32,472 nt of DNA from NCBI GenBank assembly GCA_945898015.1, contig CAMDGM010000039.1, forward strand, positions 1-32,472. Direction: 5' to 3'. The position numbers and the translations under genes were made by a program. The notes beneath the pieces were generated by a model. That model was given only the letters and a program-made list of their open reading frames with translations, ran no database searches and was not told where the DNA came from. Positions within the stretch are counted from its first letter, which is position 1. Every line of letters begins with the position of its first letter. This document shows positions 24,799 through 32,472 of the stretch, one piece after another. Source of the DNA: PVC group bacterium (GTDB lineage Bacteria; Verrucomicrobiota; Kiritimatiellia; CAIKKV01).

Positions 24799-25904
24799 GC
24801 ACGCCTGAATCCAAACCATCGGCGCCGGTGCGCGCCAAGCTGGTGCTTTCCCTGTTGACGGTGCTGCTGGGCTGGGGCTTTGTGGAGCTGGCCCTGCGGA
24901 TCGTGTTCCCGTCCGTGGGCGCGATCCCGCCGCCGGTGCCCGAAACGTTGCGTTTACCGTGGATTGTTTGCGACCCCGTGATCGGCTGGGTCAATAAGCC
25001 GGAGTTTGTGGGCCGGCAGGTGAAGTCCAACCAGTTCAACGTGGCCATTACAATTGATGCGTTCGGTGCCCGGCGCGGGTCGCCGGCGCCGGCGGCGCCG
25101 GGTTCCCGGATCCTGGTGGTGGGGGATTCCTTCACCTTCGGGCATGGCGTGAACGATGGCGAGACGTTCAGCGCCCAGCTCGAGAAGACGCTGGGCACGG
25201 TGGACATGATGAACGCCGGCTGCGTGGGCACGGGGCACGATCAGCAGTATCTGCTGGCCATGGACTGGCTCCGGCCGGACAGTGGAAAACCGAAGCCCGA
25301 CCGGATTGTGTGGGGTTTTTCGTCGGCGGATATTCCGCGCAACACGGTGGCGTTCCGGCGGCTGGTGGATCCCCAGACCGGGCTGGATTATGGCAAGCCG
25401 CGTTTTGTGATCCGGGAGGGGAAGCTGGTGCTGACGGGCGTGCCGACGCCGCCGGCCGCGGCGGTGGAGCCGGCGTTGCAGGCCTGGCAGGCGGCGGCGG
25501 AGACGGCGCGCAGTCCGGGCGTTCGGTTTCTGCGCCGTTCGCGTATGCTCCGGCTGGGGTGGGATCTGGCGGCGGACAAGGCCGAGCAGATGCCGCTGGC
25601 CCGCCGGATTGCCGTTGAATTTGTGGATACCTGCCGGGAGCGGAACGTGCCGCTGGTGATCGTGAATCTGCCCACCCGGCGGTGGTTGAACACCCGGAAT
25701 CCGCTCAACCTGTTCAAAAAGCGCATGACGGACTTGTTGTTGCGCGAGCTGGCGAAGGAGCATGGCGCGCGCGTGGTGGATGCCACGGCGGCGTTTTTGG
25801 CCCAGCCCGATCTGGATACGTTGTTCATCCAGGACGGGCATTACAGTCCGGCCGGCCACGCTGTGGTAGCGCAGGTTTTGGCCGACGCACTGCGGCAACC
25901 GTAA
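24795..25904 (+). CDS. SGNH/GDSL hydrolase-fold protein with N-terminal membrane anchor
   Basis: The 369-residue protein has one transmembrane or signal-anchor helix (about 13-38), then an SGNH-fold domain. Block I is VVGDSFTFGHGV (GDS 110-112). The C-terminal DGHYSPAGH (347-355) supplies the catalytic Asp/His. The enzyme would face the periplasm and act as an esterase or O-acetyl-transfer partner on glycans. GGGAGGAAAAC lies just before the ATG at 24795, which is preferred over the in-frame GTG at 24780, and the ATGA overlap couples it to the PIG-L gene. It is the last gene of the cassette; a hairpin repeat follows. Confidence 0.88.
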   Translation: MSTPESKPSAPVRAKLVLSLLTVLLGWGFVELALRIVFPSVGAIPPPVPETLRLPWIVCDPVIGWVNKPEFVGRQVKSNQFNVAITIDAFGARRGSPAPAAPGSRILVVGDSFTFGHGVNDGETFSAQLEKTLGTVDMMNAGCVGTGHDQQYLLAMDWLRPDSGKPKPDRIVWGFSSADIPRNTVAFRRLVDPQTGLDYGKPRFVIREGKLVLTGVPTPPAAAVEPALQAWQAAAETARSPGVRFLRRSRMLRLGWDLAADKAEQMPLARRIAVEFVDTCRERNVPLVIVNLPTRRWLNTRNPLNLFKKRMTDLLLRELAKEHGARVVDATAAFLAQPDLDTLFIQDGHYSPAGHAVVAQVLADALRQP

Positions 25905-25939
25905 AATGCCTGCGGCAGCACGGCGCCTGTGCTTGGCGT

Positions 25940-26285
25940 GGAGGGGCGAGCGATGCGAGCCCGCATGGCGCTATCCGGTCGACGGCGGTGCGGATTTCCA
26001 TTGCGGCTTGCGGCGTTTCGGGCGGGAATGGCCGGCTGCTTTCGGGCGGATCCGCCTTCCGGCTGGAGGCGTCGGGGCACGAGCCCACGCCGCCTCGCCG
26101 TCAGGCGGCTGCGCCTCGAAATCAGCGCGCCCATTTCCGCCTGGTCGAAACGCCGCAAGCCCAAGCGCCTCGCGCGCCCGAAGGGCGGCCCTTCGACTCC
26201 GCTCAGGGCTGGCGCGCGACTGCGGTTCCCGCGAAAAGCCCGATGCCATTTCTTCGGGAGGGCCGGCTTCCACGCCGGCCATCTT
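25940..26285. repeat. Large hairpin repeat, copy 3, with REP-like 3' unit
   Basis: The left arm (about 26003-26056) pairs with the right arm (26104-26162) around a 47-base loop nearly identical to that of copy 1. The right-arm bulge is TGGT, next to CGAAAC. Outside lies the tail GAAAAGCCC, then the 50-base REP-like unit (26236-26285) with stem GGCCGGC/GCCGGCC at 26261-26267 and 26274-26280. A CCCTTCG/CTCAGGG motif lies at 26189-26208. This explains almost all of the 451-base gene-free stretch 25905-26355; 26286-26355 holds only a TTGACA with no matching -10. Confidence 0.8.
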
Positions 26286-26355
26286 CTCTTTATGGAGGGC
26301 TGCCTGCAATCGAGGTGTTTCTTGACAGGAATAACGGGATGGAACAGGATGGCGC

Positions 26356-27588
26356 ATGAATTCTGAGCCCACATCCGCTCCACCACCGTTTCGCGGGGGC
26401 AACCGGCGAAGCTTGCTCGGACTTGTTGGCATGATCGTGCTGGTGGGGATGGGCGAGCATATGGCCGAGCGCTTTTTGCCGCTTTACCTGCAGAAATTGG
26501 CCTCGGCGTCGACCGCGGTCATGGCCATTGGCTTGCTGGCGGGCATGGACGATCTGCTGTCGGCGCTATATTCCTTTCCCGGCGGCTATCTCAGCGACCG
26601 GCTGGGCACCAAGCGCGCCCTGCAATTTTTCAACGTGTTGTCCATGCTCGGGTATCTCGTTGTGATTCTGGTGCCGTCCTGGTGGGCGGTTCTGGTCGGG
26701 GCGGCCCTGTTCATTTCCTGGTCCGCCATTTCGCTGCCGGCCACCATGGAGTTGCTGTCCGACCTGGTGCCCAAGAACCGGCGGACGCTGGGTGTGTCCA
26801 TGCTGGCCCTGGTCCGGCGCGTGCCCAAAATGCTGGGGCCGGTTCTGGGCGGCGCCTGCATTGCCGTGTGGGGCGTCGAGGCGGGCGTGCGCGCGGCGTT
26901 CGTGGCGGCCCTGCTGCTCGCGCTGCTGGCGTCCATCCTGCAGGCCTGGCTGATCCAGGGTGCCCCGAAGAAGGATAAGGTTCCCGAATCCAACCCGCTG
27001 CGCCTGTGGCGCGAGATGCCGGCCAGTCTGAAAAGCCTGCTTTTCTCGGACATCCTCATCCGCTTTTGCGAACGTATTCCGGATGCCTTCGTGGTGATCT
27101 GGGCCACCCGCTATATCCTGAATCCGGTTTCGGAGCTGACGTTCGGCTGGCTGTCCGCCATTGAAAACCTGACGGCCGTGCTGGTTTATGTGCCTGTGGC
27201 GTATATGGCCGACCGGTTTGGCAAGAAGCCGTTCGTCCTGATCACCTTTGCCTTCTTCACCTGTTTTCCCCTGGCCCTGCTGCACACGCAATCGCTGGGT
27301 CCGCTGGTGGCGGCCTTTGTGCTGCGGGGGCTCAAGGAGTTCGGCGAGCCCACCCGGAAGGCGCTGATCATGGACCTGGCGCCGGAGGGTCGCAAGGCGG
27401 CCATGTTCGGGCTCTATTATCTCGTGCGCGACGTGCTGGTGGCCTTTGCGGCCTTTGGCGGCGCCCTGCTGTGGCGGGTGGCGCCGGAGCTGAACCTGCT
27501 CGTCGCCTTCGTCTTCGGCGTGCTGGGCACGATCTTATTTGCCTGGCGGGGGCGCGATTGCGTGGTGACGGCAGGCCGGGCGTCGTGA
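26356..27588 (+). CDS. MFS transporter
   Basis: The 410-residue protein has about 12 hydrophobic segments and the MFS loop 2-3 signature GGYLSDRLGTKRAL near residues 75-88 (G-x-x-x-D-R-x-G-x-K/R). A second such loop, YMADRFGKKPF near 280-290, marks the other half. Substrate is unknown; export of a small molecule is as likely as import. AGGA lies about 8 bases before the ATG. It stands alone between the hairpin repeat and the ATPase promoter, so it may be a single-gene transcript. Confidence 0.9.
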   Translation: MNSEPTSAPPPFRGGNRRSLLGLVGMIVLVGMGEHMAERFLPLYLQKLASASTAVMAIGLLAGMDDLLSALYSFPGGYLSDRLGTKRALQFFNVLSMLGYLVVILVPSWWAVLVGAALFISWSAISLPATMELLSDLVPKNRRTLGVSMLALVRRVPKMLGPVLGGACIAVWGVEAGVRAAFVAALLLALLASILQAWLIQGAPKKDKVPESNPLRLWREMPASLKSLLFSDILIRFCERIPDAFVVIWATRYILNPVSELTFGWLSAIENLTAVLVYVPVAYMADRFGKKPFVLITFAFFTCFPLALLHTQSLGPLVAAFVLRGLKEFGEPTRKALIMDLAPEGRKAAMFGLYYLVRDVLVAFAAFGGALLWRVAPELNLLVAFVFGVLGTILFAWRGRDCVVTAGRAS

Positions 27589-27633
27589 CAGGGGCAAGCG
27601 GGTGCGTCGCCTTGGACCTGCTCGAGTTAGGCA

Positions 27634-27662
27634 TTGCCAACGTTTAGGACGTTGAGTATATT
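27634..27662 (+). promoter_or_regulatory. Sigma-70 promoter with operator-like palindrome in its spacer
   Basis: TTGCCA (27634-27639) and TATATT (27657-27662) are 17 bases apart, the best promoter in the window by consensus. CAACGT and ACGTTG (27638-27643, 27649-27654) form a perfect inverted repeat within the spacer, and a third GTTG-type copy, AACGTTGAC, follows near 27672-27680. A bound repressor would block RNA polymerase. It probably controls the ATPase-led block that follows. Confidence 0.6.
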
Positions 27663-27679
27663 AATCTCCGAAACGTTGA

Positions 27680-27695
27680 CCTTCGAAATCGAAGG
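27680..27695 (+). other. Leader hairpin upstream of the ATPase gene
   Basis: CCTTCG and CGAAGG form a perfect 6-bp stem with an AAAT loop, followed by TTTTC, inside the predicted leader. It could act as a weak attenuator or protect the transcript end. The ribosome-binding GGAGGGGG and the ATG follow 8-18 bases later. Confidence 0.4.
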
Positions 27696-27713
27696 TTTTC
27701 ACGGAGGGGGAGC

Positions 27714-29033
27714 ATGAATACGCTTGAGGTCAATCAGCAACTGGCGCAAGGGGATGCGGGTCGGCGGGGGGTGCTTCCCAAGCTGGACGCCTTGGCGGAA
27801 GAACCGTTCGTGTTCAGGCTGAATTTTGGTCTGGACGCGTTGCCGGAGGAACCCGGGGTTATTCTGGTCCGTGGGGGGCGCCAATACGGGAAAAGCACCT
27901 GGTTGCAATCGCAGATTCGTGAGACGGTGGAAACCTGCGGTCCGGGCTCGGCCTTCTACCTGAACGGCGACGAGGTGCGTGATGGCCAGGCGCTTACGGA
28001 ACAGATCCGCCAACTCCTGCCGATGTTCTCCGCCAAAGCGCCCCTGCGGCGGCTGTTCGTTGACGAGATCACGGCGGTGAAGGATTGGACAAAGGCGCTC
28101 AAAGCGTTGTTGGATTCGGGGGAGCTGCGTCACATTCTGCTGATCACGACCGGTTCGAAGGCCGCCGACCTGCGCCACGGCACCGAGCGGCTTCCCGGGA
28201 GGAAGGGAAAGCTGGCGCGAACGTCCTACATCTTCACCCCGTTGCCATTCGCCGAGTTCAAGCGGGTCTGCGCCCGGGCGCTGCCGGCCTTCCACCTGCT
28301 TCCGGCTTATCTGATCACAGGAGGTTCTCCGCCGGCCTGTGCCGCGATGGCCGCCACCGGGCGCTTGCCGGATTATATCATCGAGATGGTGCGCGATTGG
28401 ATTTACGGCGAATTCGCCGCCGGCGGCCGGTCCAGAGCCATGCTGTTGGGGGTGCTGGAATGTCTGTACCGCTTTGCCGGGACGCCGGTCGGGCAATCCA
28501 AACTGGCGCGCGAAGCCGGGTTGGCGAACAACACGGTGGCCGCCGGTTATGTCGAAGCGCTGTCGGATTTGATGTGTGTGGCGACGGCCTTTGCCTGGGA
28601 TGCCGGCCGGAAGCGGTCCAATCGCCGGACCCCCTGCAAGTTCCATATGACCAACCTGTTGGTCGGCACCGCGTGGCACCCCCGGCGCATTCGCACTCCG
28701 GCCGATTATCTGAACCTTCCGGAAGATGTCCAGGGGGCATGGATGGAATGGGCCGTGGCCCAGGAATGTTGGCGACGTTCCGCTCTCCGCGGAGACGAAA
28801 TGCCGGAACTCATGCACTACTGGCAGGGCGGCAATCATGAAATCGATTTCGTGCTGGGTGCCGCTGAATTTTTGGAAGTCAAACGCGGGCGGACTGGCCC
28901 CCTGGACTTCGCCTGGTTTCCAAAGTCTTTTCCCGAGGGCCGGCTCACCGTGGTCGGAGCCAATCGGTTCGAAACCGACCAAGTCGTGGGCGTGACACTG
29001 GAAGATTTTCTGCTAGGAGGCGAAGTTTCATGA
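27714..29033 (+). CDS. AAA-type ATPase with DUF4143-like C-terminal domain
   Basis: The 439-residue cytoplasmic protein has a Walker A variant GGRQYGKST (54-62), a Walker B LFVDE (114-118), a middle winged-helix-like region, and a C-terminal domain with EID (376-378) and EVK (388-390), the PD-(D/E)xK-like pattern of DUF4143. This is the AAA_14/DUF4143 group, widespread and of uncertain role, sometimes linked to plasmid or defence-like settings. Its ATGA overlap with the next gene suggests co-translation. It has its own promoter and operator-like site. A nuclease activity is possible but inferred only from motif spacing. Confidence 0.88.
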   Translation: MNTLEVNQQLAQGDAGRRGVLPKLDALAEEPFVFRLNFGLDALPEEPGVILVRGGRQYGKSTWLQSQIRETVETCGPGSAFYLNGDEVRDGQALTEQIRQLLPMFSAKAPLRRLFVDEITAVKDWTKALKALLDSGELRHILLITTGSKAADLRHGTERLPGRKGKLARTSYIFTPLPFAEFKRVCARALPAFHLLPAYLITGGSPPACAAMAATGRLPDYIIEMVRDWIYGEFAAGGRSRAMLLGVLECLYRFAGTPVGQSKLAREAGLANNTVAAGYVEALSDLMCVATAFAWDAGRKRSNRRTPCKFHMTNLLVGTAWHPRRIRTPADYLNLPEDVQGAWMEWAVAQECWRRSALRGDEMPELMHYWQGGNHEIDFVLGAAEFLEVKRGRTGPLDFAWFPKSFPEGRLTVVGANRFETDQVVGVTLEDFLLGGEVS

Positions 29034-29842
29034 ACAACCGATCTTCATCCGGGTCGATTCTGCAGGGCCAGGGGGTCTTCACCTGCGGCCATAGCTTTCA
29101 CATTTGGGTGGCCGAACTCCTGGCCGAGCTGGCCAGCCGCGCGGGCATCCGCGATCACCAGGTGGCGGGCACGTCGGCTATTGGCGCCTCACTGGCCCTC
29201 CAGCACTGGGACGTGCCGGAGGAGAAGAACGAGGCCAGGAAAGCGCTGCTGGCCGGACGGGTGGATGTGCTGACCCTCTCGTGCATGACCCGGCCGGACG
29301 AGGGCATCCGCCTGTTCGCCAAGCTGGCCGCTGCGCACAATCCCCACGTTCGTGTGACGCTCCAGGAGCTCTGGCTGCCAGAGGACCGCTTTCCCTTTGA
29401 CCCCCTGCATCGCGTGCGCAAATCGGTGGAGGAGTTCAACGGTGCGACCCTGTCCACCCTGAAGCCGCCGCACGAAGCCTATTTCAAGGTGATGGAGGAT
29501 TATGTGCAGGCGCTGAATGCCGAGATCGGGCGGCAAGTGGTTTTTGTTGTGCCTGACGCCCAGGCGACCCTGGCGCTGCGGGAGCGGATCATCGCCGGAA
29601 CGGCGTTCGGGCTGGAAAAACAGTCCGACTTGTTCGCCGATCCCTGGGGCCACCCGACCCCGCCCCTGAAGGTGCTGGCGGGCTATTGCCACTTCTCTGT
29701 CATCTATCGCCGCAGTCCGGTGGGCTTGCCGGCGCCGGCCCTGCTGGGGGGCAACCCGAAGTGGGGCGAGCCGCTCAACCGCCTGCTGCAGGAGTTAGCC
29801 TGGAAGGCCGCGTCTCAACACCCGTTAAGCGGAGTCAACTGA
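29030..29842 (+). CDS. SGNH-hydrolase-like protein, unknown function
   Basis: The 270-residue protein starts with [19 protein letters not shown] (17-35), a GHSFH variant of the SGNH block I known from planctomycete-type proteins, and has a later DPWGH (204-208) at the expected DxxH region. The GxND block is not evident. It has no signal peptide or membrane segment. I infer an SGNH fold with unknown substrate; activity is unproven. It shares ATGA with the ATPase gene and sits 4 bases before the channel gene. Confidence 0.65.
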   Translation: MNNRSSSGSILQGQGVFTCGHSFHIWVAELLAELASRAGIRDHQVAGTSAIGASLALQHWDVPEEKNEARKALLAGRVDVLTLSCMTRPDEGIRLFAKLAAAHNPHVRVTLQELWLPEDRFPFDPLHRVRKSVEEFNGATLSTLKPPHEAYFKVMEDYVQALNAEIGRQVVFVVPDAQATLALRERIIAGTAFGLEKQSDLFADPWGHPTPPLKVLAGYCHFSVIYRRSPVGLPAPALLGGNPKWGEPLNRLLQELAWKAASQHPLSGVN

Positions 29843-29846
29843 AGCC

Positions 29847-30587
29847 ATGGACCCCTCTCAACCGCGGGCTCTTTCAGCCTGGCATCACCTGATGCTGTTC
29901 CTGTCCGTCTATGTGCTTATCGTGCTCCTGGTGGAAGCGGTGTGCACGCTGCCCGCCGAGGTGTCGCGCCTGCTGGAGGTGGTGGACGTGGCCGTCTGCG
30001 GGGCCTTTTTCGCGGACTTTATTCTGCAGTTGAAAACGGCCCCGCGGAAGTGGGCCTATCTCAAGTGGGGGTGGATCGATCTGGTCTCCAGTATTCCCAG
30101 CCTTCCGTTCCTGCGCATCGGACGCCTGGCCCAGATCCTCCGGCTGCTCCGGGGCGTCCGGTCCATCCGGGTCATCATCATCGACCTGTATAAGAACCGG
30201 GCCCAGGGCACCTTTGTCACCGTGGCCCTGATTACCTTCGTCCTGATCCTGTATTCGTCAATCGTGGTGCTCAACGTGGAGACCGGCGCGAATGCCACCA
30301 TCAAGACCGCAGAAGATGCCCTCTGGTGGGCAGTGGCCACCGTCACAACGGTCGGCTACGGCGACGTCTATCCCCAGACGCCCGTGGGTCGCCTGATGGG
30401 CGGCATCCTGATGATCGCGGGAGTCGCCCTCTTCGGCACCTTCACCGCGGCGGTCGCGTCCTTCTTTGTGCAGCAGGACGTCCGGAAGGAGGAGGATAAG
30501 GCGGAGCGGATCCTCCAGAAACTGGACACGCTTACGGAGCGGCTGGAACGGCTCGAGCACTCGGAATTGAACGGGAAGGGAAAATGA
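29847..30587 (+). CDS. Voltage-gated-type potassium channel / ion transporter
   Basis: The 246-residue inner-membrane protein has six transmembrane segments: S1 near 13-33, S2-S3 near 44-85, and an S4-like helix with regularly spaced Arg ([21 protein letters not shown], shown by position 88-108). The pore domain has the K+ filter TTVGYGD at 167-173. After the last helix comes a charged coiled coil (about 211-240). It is the Kv-type bacterial K+ channel fold; a regulatory ligand domain is absent. ATGA overlap links it to the lipoprotein gene. Confidence 0.93.
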   Translation: MDPSQPRALSAWHHLMLFLSVYVLIVLLVEAVCTLPAEVSRLLEVVDVAVCGAFFADFILQLKTAPRKWAYLKWGWIDLVSSIPSLPFLRIGRLAQILRLLRGVRSIRVIIIDLYKNRAQGTFVTVALITFVLILYSSIVVLNVETGANATIKTAEDALWWAVATVTTVGYGDVYPQTPVGRLMGGILMIAGVALFGTFTAAVASFFVQQDVRKEEDKAERILQKLDTLTERLERLEHSELNGKGK

Positions 30588-31012
30588 AAAAGACTCTGGC
30601 CGTGCTGGTGCTCGTCCCGTTCCTGATGGGGTGCGCGTCGTGTGTCTCGTGGATGACCTCGCGCGGACAATCCTGGGAGGAGATGCAGGCCGTGGGCGGC
30701 CTCCGCGTGGATGATCCGGCGACGCAACCCGACGGACGGATATTTCTTCCGGTCCTCTGCAATGTGAGCGGCCTGGAGACCATCACCGTGAAGCCGACGA
30801 TGATGAATTCGGCGCTGGTGGTCAGGAAGATTGACGGCCGGGTGCGGGGCGGTAAGATTCAGATTCAGGTTGTGACCGGCCTGATCGACCACCGGCATAC
30901 GACCCGTCCGAAAGGCGTGGCCCTTGGCCGGTTGAAGAAGGGCGTCTATCCGGTCGAGTACCGGAATCCGGATGGACGAACGGTGGCGGTGAGGAACGTT
31001 GAAATCAAATAG
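30584..31012 (+). CDS. Small lipoprotein, unknown function
   Basis: The 142-residue protein has an N-terminal lipoprotein signal with lipobox LMGC (residues 14-17), giving Cys17 as the acylated residue. The mature part includes [21 protein letters not shown] and a second [18 protein letters not shown] stretch, both beta-rich. No family is recognised. Its place between the K+ channel and a YkvA-like gene, with ATGA overlap on the channel side, suggests envelope or ion-homeostasis work. Confidence 0.75.
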   Translation: MKKTLAVLVLVPFLMGCASCVSWMTSRGQSWEEMQAVGGLRVDDPATQPDGRIFLPVLCNVSGLETITVKPTMMNSALVVRKIDGRVRGGKIQIQVVTGLIDHRHTTRPKGVALGRLKKGVYPVEYRNPDGRTVAVRNVEIK

Positions 31013-31319
31013 TGGAAACAAGCCGCCTTGCCCCGGGGCAACGGGCGCGGAGCCTGCGATCAAACTAGCAACCCGAGTGCGACAGGAATTGGCCTACTAC
31101 CGGGCCTTGTTCACCCATCCCGGCACGCCGCGGCTTTCGAAATGGCTGCTGGCGGGGGCGATCGCCTATCTCGTGTCGCCCCTGGATCTCATTCCCGATT
31201 TTATTCCGGTTCTCGGGCAGCTGGACGACCTTGTGATTGTGCCGGGCCTGATCGCGGCCGCCCTGGTCTGGATCCCGGCGACGGTGAAGGCGGAATGCAG
31301 AAAGCAAACGAGCGAATGA
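30999..31319 (+). CDS. YkvA family protein (DUF1232)
   Basis: This 106-residue protein carries the DUF1232 motif SPLDLIPDFIPVLGQLDDL (59-77) followed by a hydrophobic helix. It starts with TTG at 30999, which overlaps the lipoprotein gene's last 14 bases, with GAGGAA a few bases before. That start is supported by the frame, since no ATG precedes the domain. Role unknown; small membrane-associated proteins of this kind are common in bacteria. ATGA overlap with the next gene. Confidence 0.85.
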   Translation: MKSNSGNKPPCPGATGAEPAIKLATRVRQELAYYRALFTHPGTPRLSKWLLAGAIAYLVSPLDLIPDFIPVLGQLDDLVIVPGLIAAALVWIPATVKAECRKQTSE

Positions 31320-32452
31320 AGCTAACACGAAATTTCAACGGGAAACGATTTGCCGGCCTGGTCGTTTGGGCGATTCTCGGCATCGCCGCGCCGTGGCAGG
31401 GCCGGGCGGCGGAGGTGATCTATCAGCTCGATCCGCTGCCGGCGACCGGAACGGTGGTGGTCCAGTTATTCAACTCGGCAGACACGTTTGTGGACCTCCG
31501 CGATCCGGTGAAGGTGGTTTCGATTCCGGCCGGCGGCCCGATGTCGGGGCGGATCGCCGATTTGCCGGCGGGCGAGTATGCGCTGATGGCGTATCAGGAT
31601 GTGAATGGCAACGGCCGGTTGGACAAGAATTTTATCGGCATTCCCCGGGAACCGCTCGGGTTTTCCAACCGCCATTGGCCGCAAGGACCGCCTTCCTTTG
31701 CCCGCGCGGCGTTCCGGTTGGAGTCGGGCGACGCCCCCTCATTCGACATTGGACTCAAGCCGGTCTTTGGCCGGCGGGGACTGCTGGGCGTGGGCGCGGG
31801 GGTGATCACCCAGACCAGCCCTTACCGCGGCTCCCAGGCGGTGATTGTGCTGCCGATTCCGGCGATCAGTTATATTGGCGACCGGGTGCAGATTATGGGT
31901 CCGGCGGCCCAGGTCGGCATCGTGAACCGGGGCGCCGTTTCCCTGGCGGCGACGGTGCGGTACCGCCTTGGCGCTTATCGCGAGCGCGACAGTTCCTATC
32001 TGCGGGGCCTGGGCGATCGCGACGACACGGCGTTGGGGGGGCTGGCCCTGCAGGCCAAGCTGCCCGCGGGCGTCCGGGTGTCCGCCGGCTATGAGCATGA
32101 CCTGCTCAACCGCGTCAACGGCGGGGGTGGTCACCTGCGAGTGGGGAAGGCCTTTCAGCAGAAGTTGTTGACCCTTTCGCCGTATCTGGCATTGAACGGG
32201 CTGACCGCCGGGCTGGCGGATTATGATTATGGCGTGCCGGCAGACCGGGCCCGCGAGGGCCGCCCCGCCTATCGGCCGGGCGCGGTGATGACGGAGGAAG
32301 CGGGAATGAGTCTGTTTGTCGAACTGCCAGGCTCATGGCGGCTTATCCTGAACGGGAGCGTGACGCATCTGCCGTCGGAGCTGACGGACAGTCCCATTGT
32401 GGACCGGGCTCAGGTGTTCGGTTGTTTCGGGGCCGTGAATCGGCTGTTTTAA
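31316..32452 (+). CDS. DUF2141 / MipA-OmpV fusion protein, outer membrane
   Basis: The 378-residue protein has a Sec signal peptide (about 1-31, cleavage after GRA). Residues 32-145 match DUF2141 (YQDVNGNGRLDKNFIGIPRE). Residues 150-378 match a MipA/OmpV-type beta-barrel (GVGAGVITQTSPYRGS, VLPIPAISYIGDRV, LSPYLALNG). The two are usually separate proteins. The barrel would sit in the outer membrane, so a Gram-negative envelope is supported. I chose ATG 31316 by the signal peptide and the ATGA overlap with the YkvA gene. The window ends 20 bases after its stop. Confidence 0.8.
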   Translation: MKLTRNFNGKRFAGLVVWAILGIAAPWQGRAAEVIYQLDPLPATGTVVVQLFNSADTFVDLRDPVKVVSIPAGGPMSGRIADLPAGEYALMAYQDVNGNGRLDKNFIGIPREPLGFSNRHWPQGPPSFARAAFRLESGDAPSFDIGLKPVFGRRGLLGVGAGVITQTSPYRGSQAVIVLPIPAISYIGDRVQIMGPAAQVGIVNRGAVSLAATVRYRLGAYRERDSSYLRGLGDRDDTALGGLALQAKLPAGVRVSAGYEHDLLNRVNGGGGHLRVGKAFQQKLLTLSPYLALNGLTAGLADYDYGVPADRAREGRPAYRPGAVMTEEAGMSLFVELPGSWRLILNGSVTHLPSELTDSPIVDRAQVFGCFGAVNRLF

Positions 32453-32472
32453 TCGCAAGACCGGCGGCATGG

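Overview
The window is a 32.5-kb stretch of GC-rich bacterial DNA with about 27 genes. No rRNA, tRNA, CRISPR array, phage gene or intact transposase was seen. The gene repertoire suggests a PVC-group bacterium (Kiritimatiellota, Verrucomicrobiota or Lentisphaerota). It includes a signal-less sulfatase, a heparinase II/III-like protein, a GH84-like protein, FAD oxidoreductases and SDRs mixed with AraC regulators, right-handed beta-helix surface proteins and a SxtJ/carbamoyltransferase/DUF5989 cassette. This placement is inference from gene content only.

Layout. 1-342 is non-coding and carries the end of a large hairpin repeat. 343-5828 (minus strand) encodes a secreted DUF2271/CARDB/LVIVD protein, a GT4 glycosyltransferase and a polysaccharide flippase; the last two overlap. 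A divergent regulatory region with 20-bp-phased direct repeats separates these from a frameshifted PocR/AraC regulator (5976-7021), followed by an FAD oxidoreductase and a previously unmarked 42-residue Arg-rich ORF. 8605-10613 holds an NAD-dependent epimerase and a second AraC regulator. 10701-12752 is a heparinase II/III-like protein. 12943-15640 is a secreted double beta-helix protein broken at a G6 run. 15757-18385 is an SDR / GH84-like / nitroreductase run, converging on a sulfatase (18392-19840, minus). 20076-20688 is a DUF4160-DUF2442 pair. 21499-25904 is a tightly coupled carbamoyltransferase cassette (SxtJ, NodU/CmcH-type carbamoyltransferase, DUF5989, PIG-L deacetylase, SGNH hydrolase). 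26356-27588 is an MFS transporter. 27714-32452 is a compact co-directional block: AAA/DUF4143 ATPase, SGNH-like protein, voltage-gated-type K+ channel, lipoprotein, YkvA-like protein and a DUF2141-MipA fusion.

How the genes may work together. The heparinase-like, GH84-like and sulfatase proteins and the oxidoreductases all lack signal peptides, which fits intracellular processing of imported sulfated or amino-sugar oligosaccharides under AraC control. The flippase/GT pair and the carbamoyltransferase cassette look like envelope or exopolysaccharide synthesis and decoration.

The least expected signal is non-coding. A dispersed family of about 250-bp hairpins (1-175, 20932-21187, 25940-26285) has arms that differ between copies but remain complementary within a copy, including a compensatory pair flip and a conserved 4-nt bulge. 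A second repeated unit of about 100 bp, with a promoter-like core, sits directly in front of two operons. Both could be mobile or structural elements that shape expression here. Two frameshifts in otherwise well-conserved genes, one in a homopolymer, leave open that the assembly has a few indel errors.
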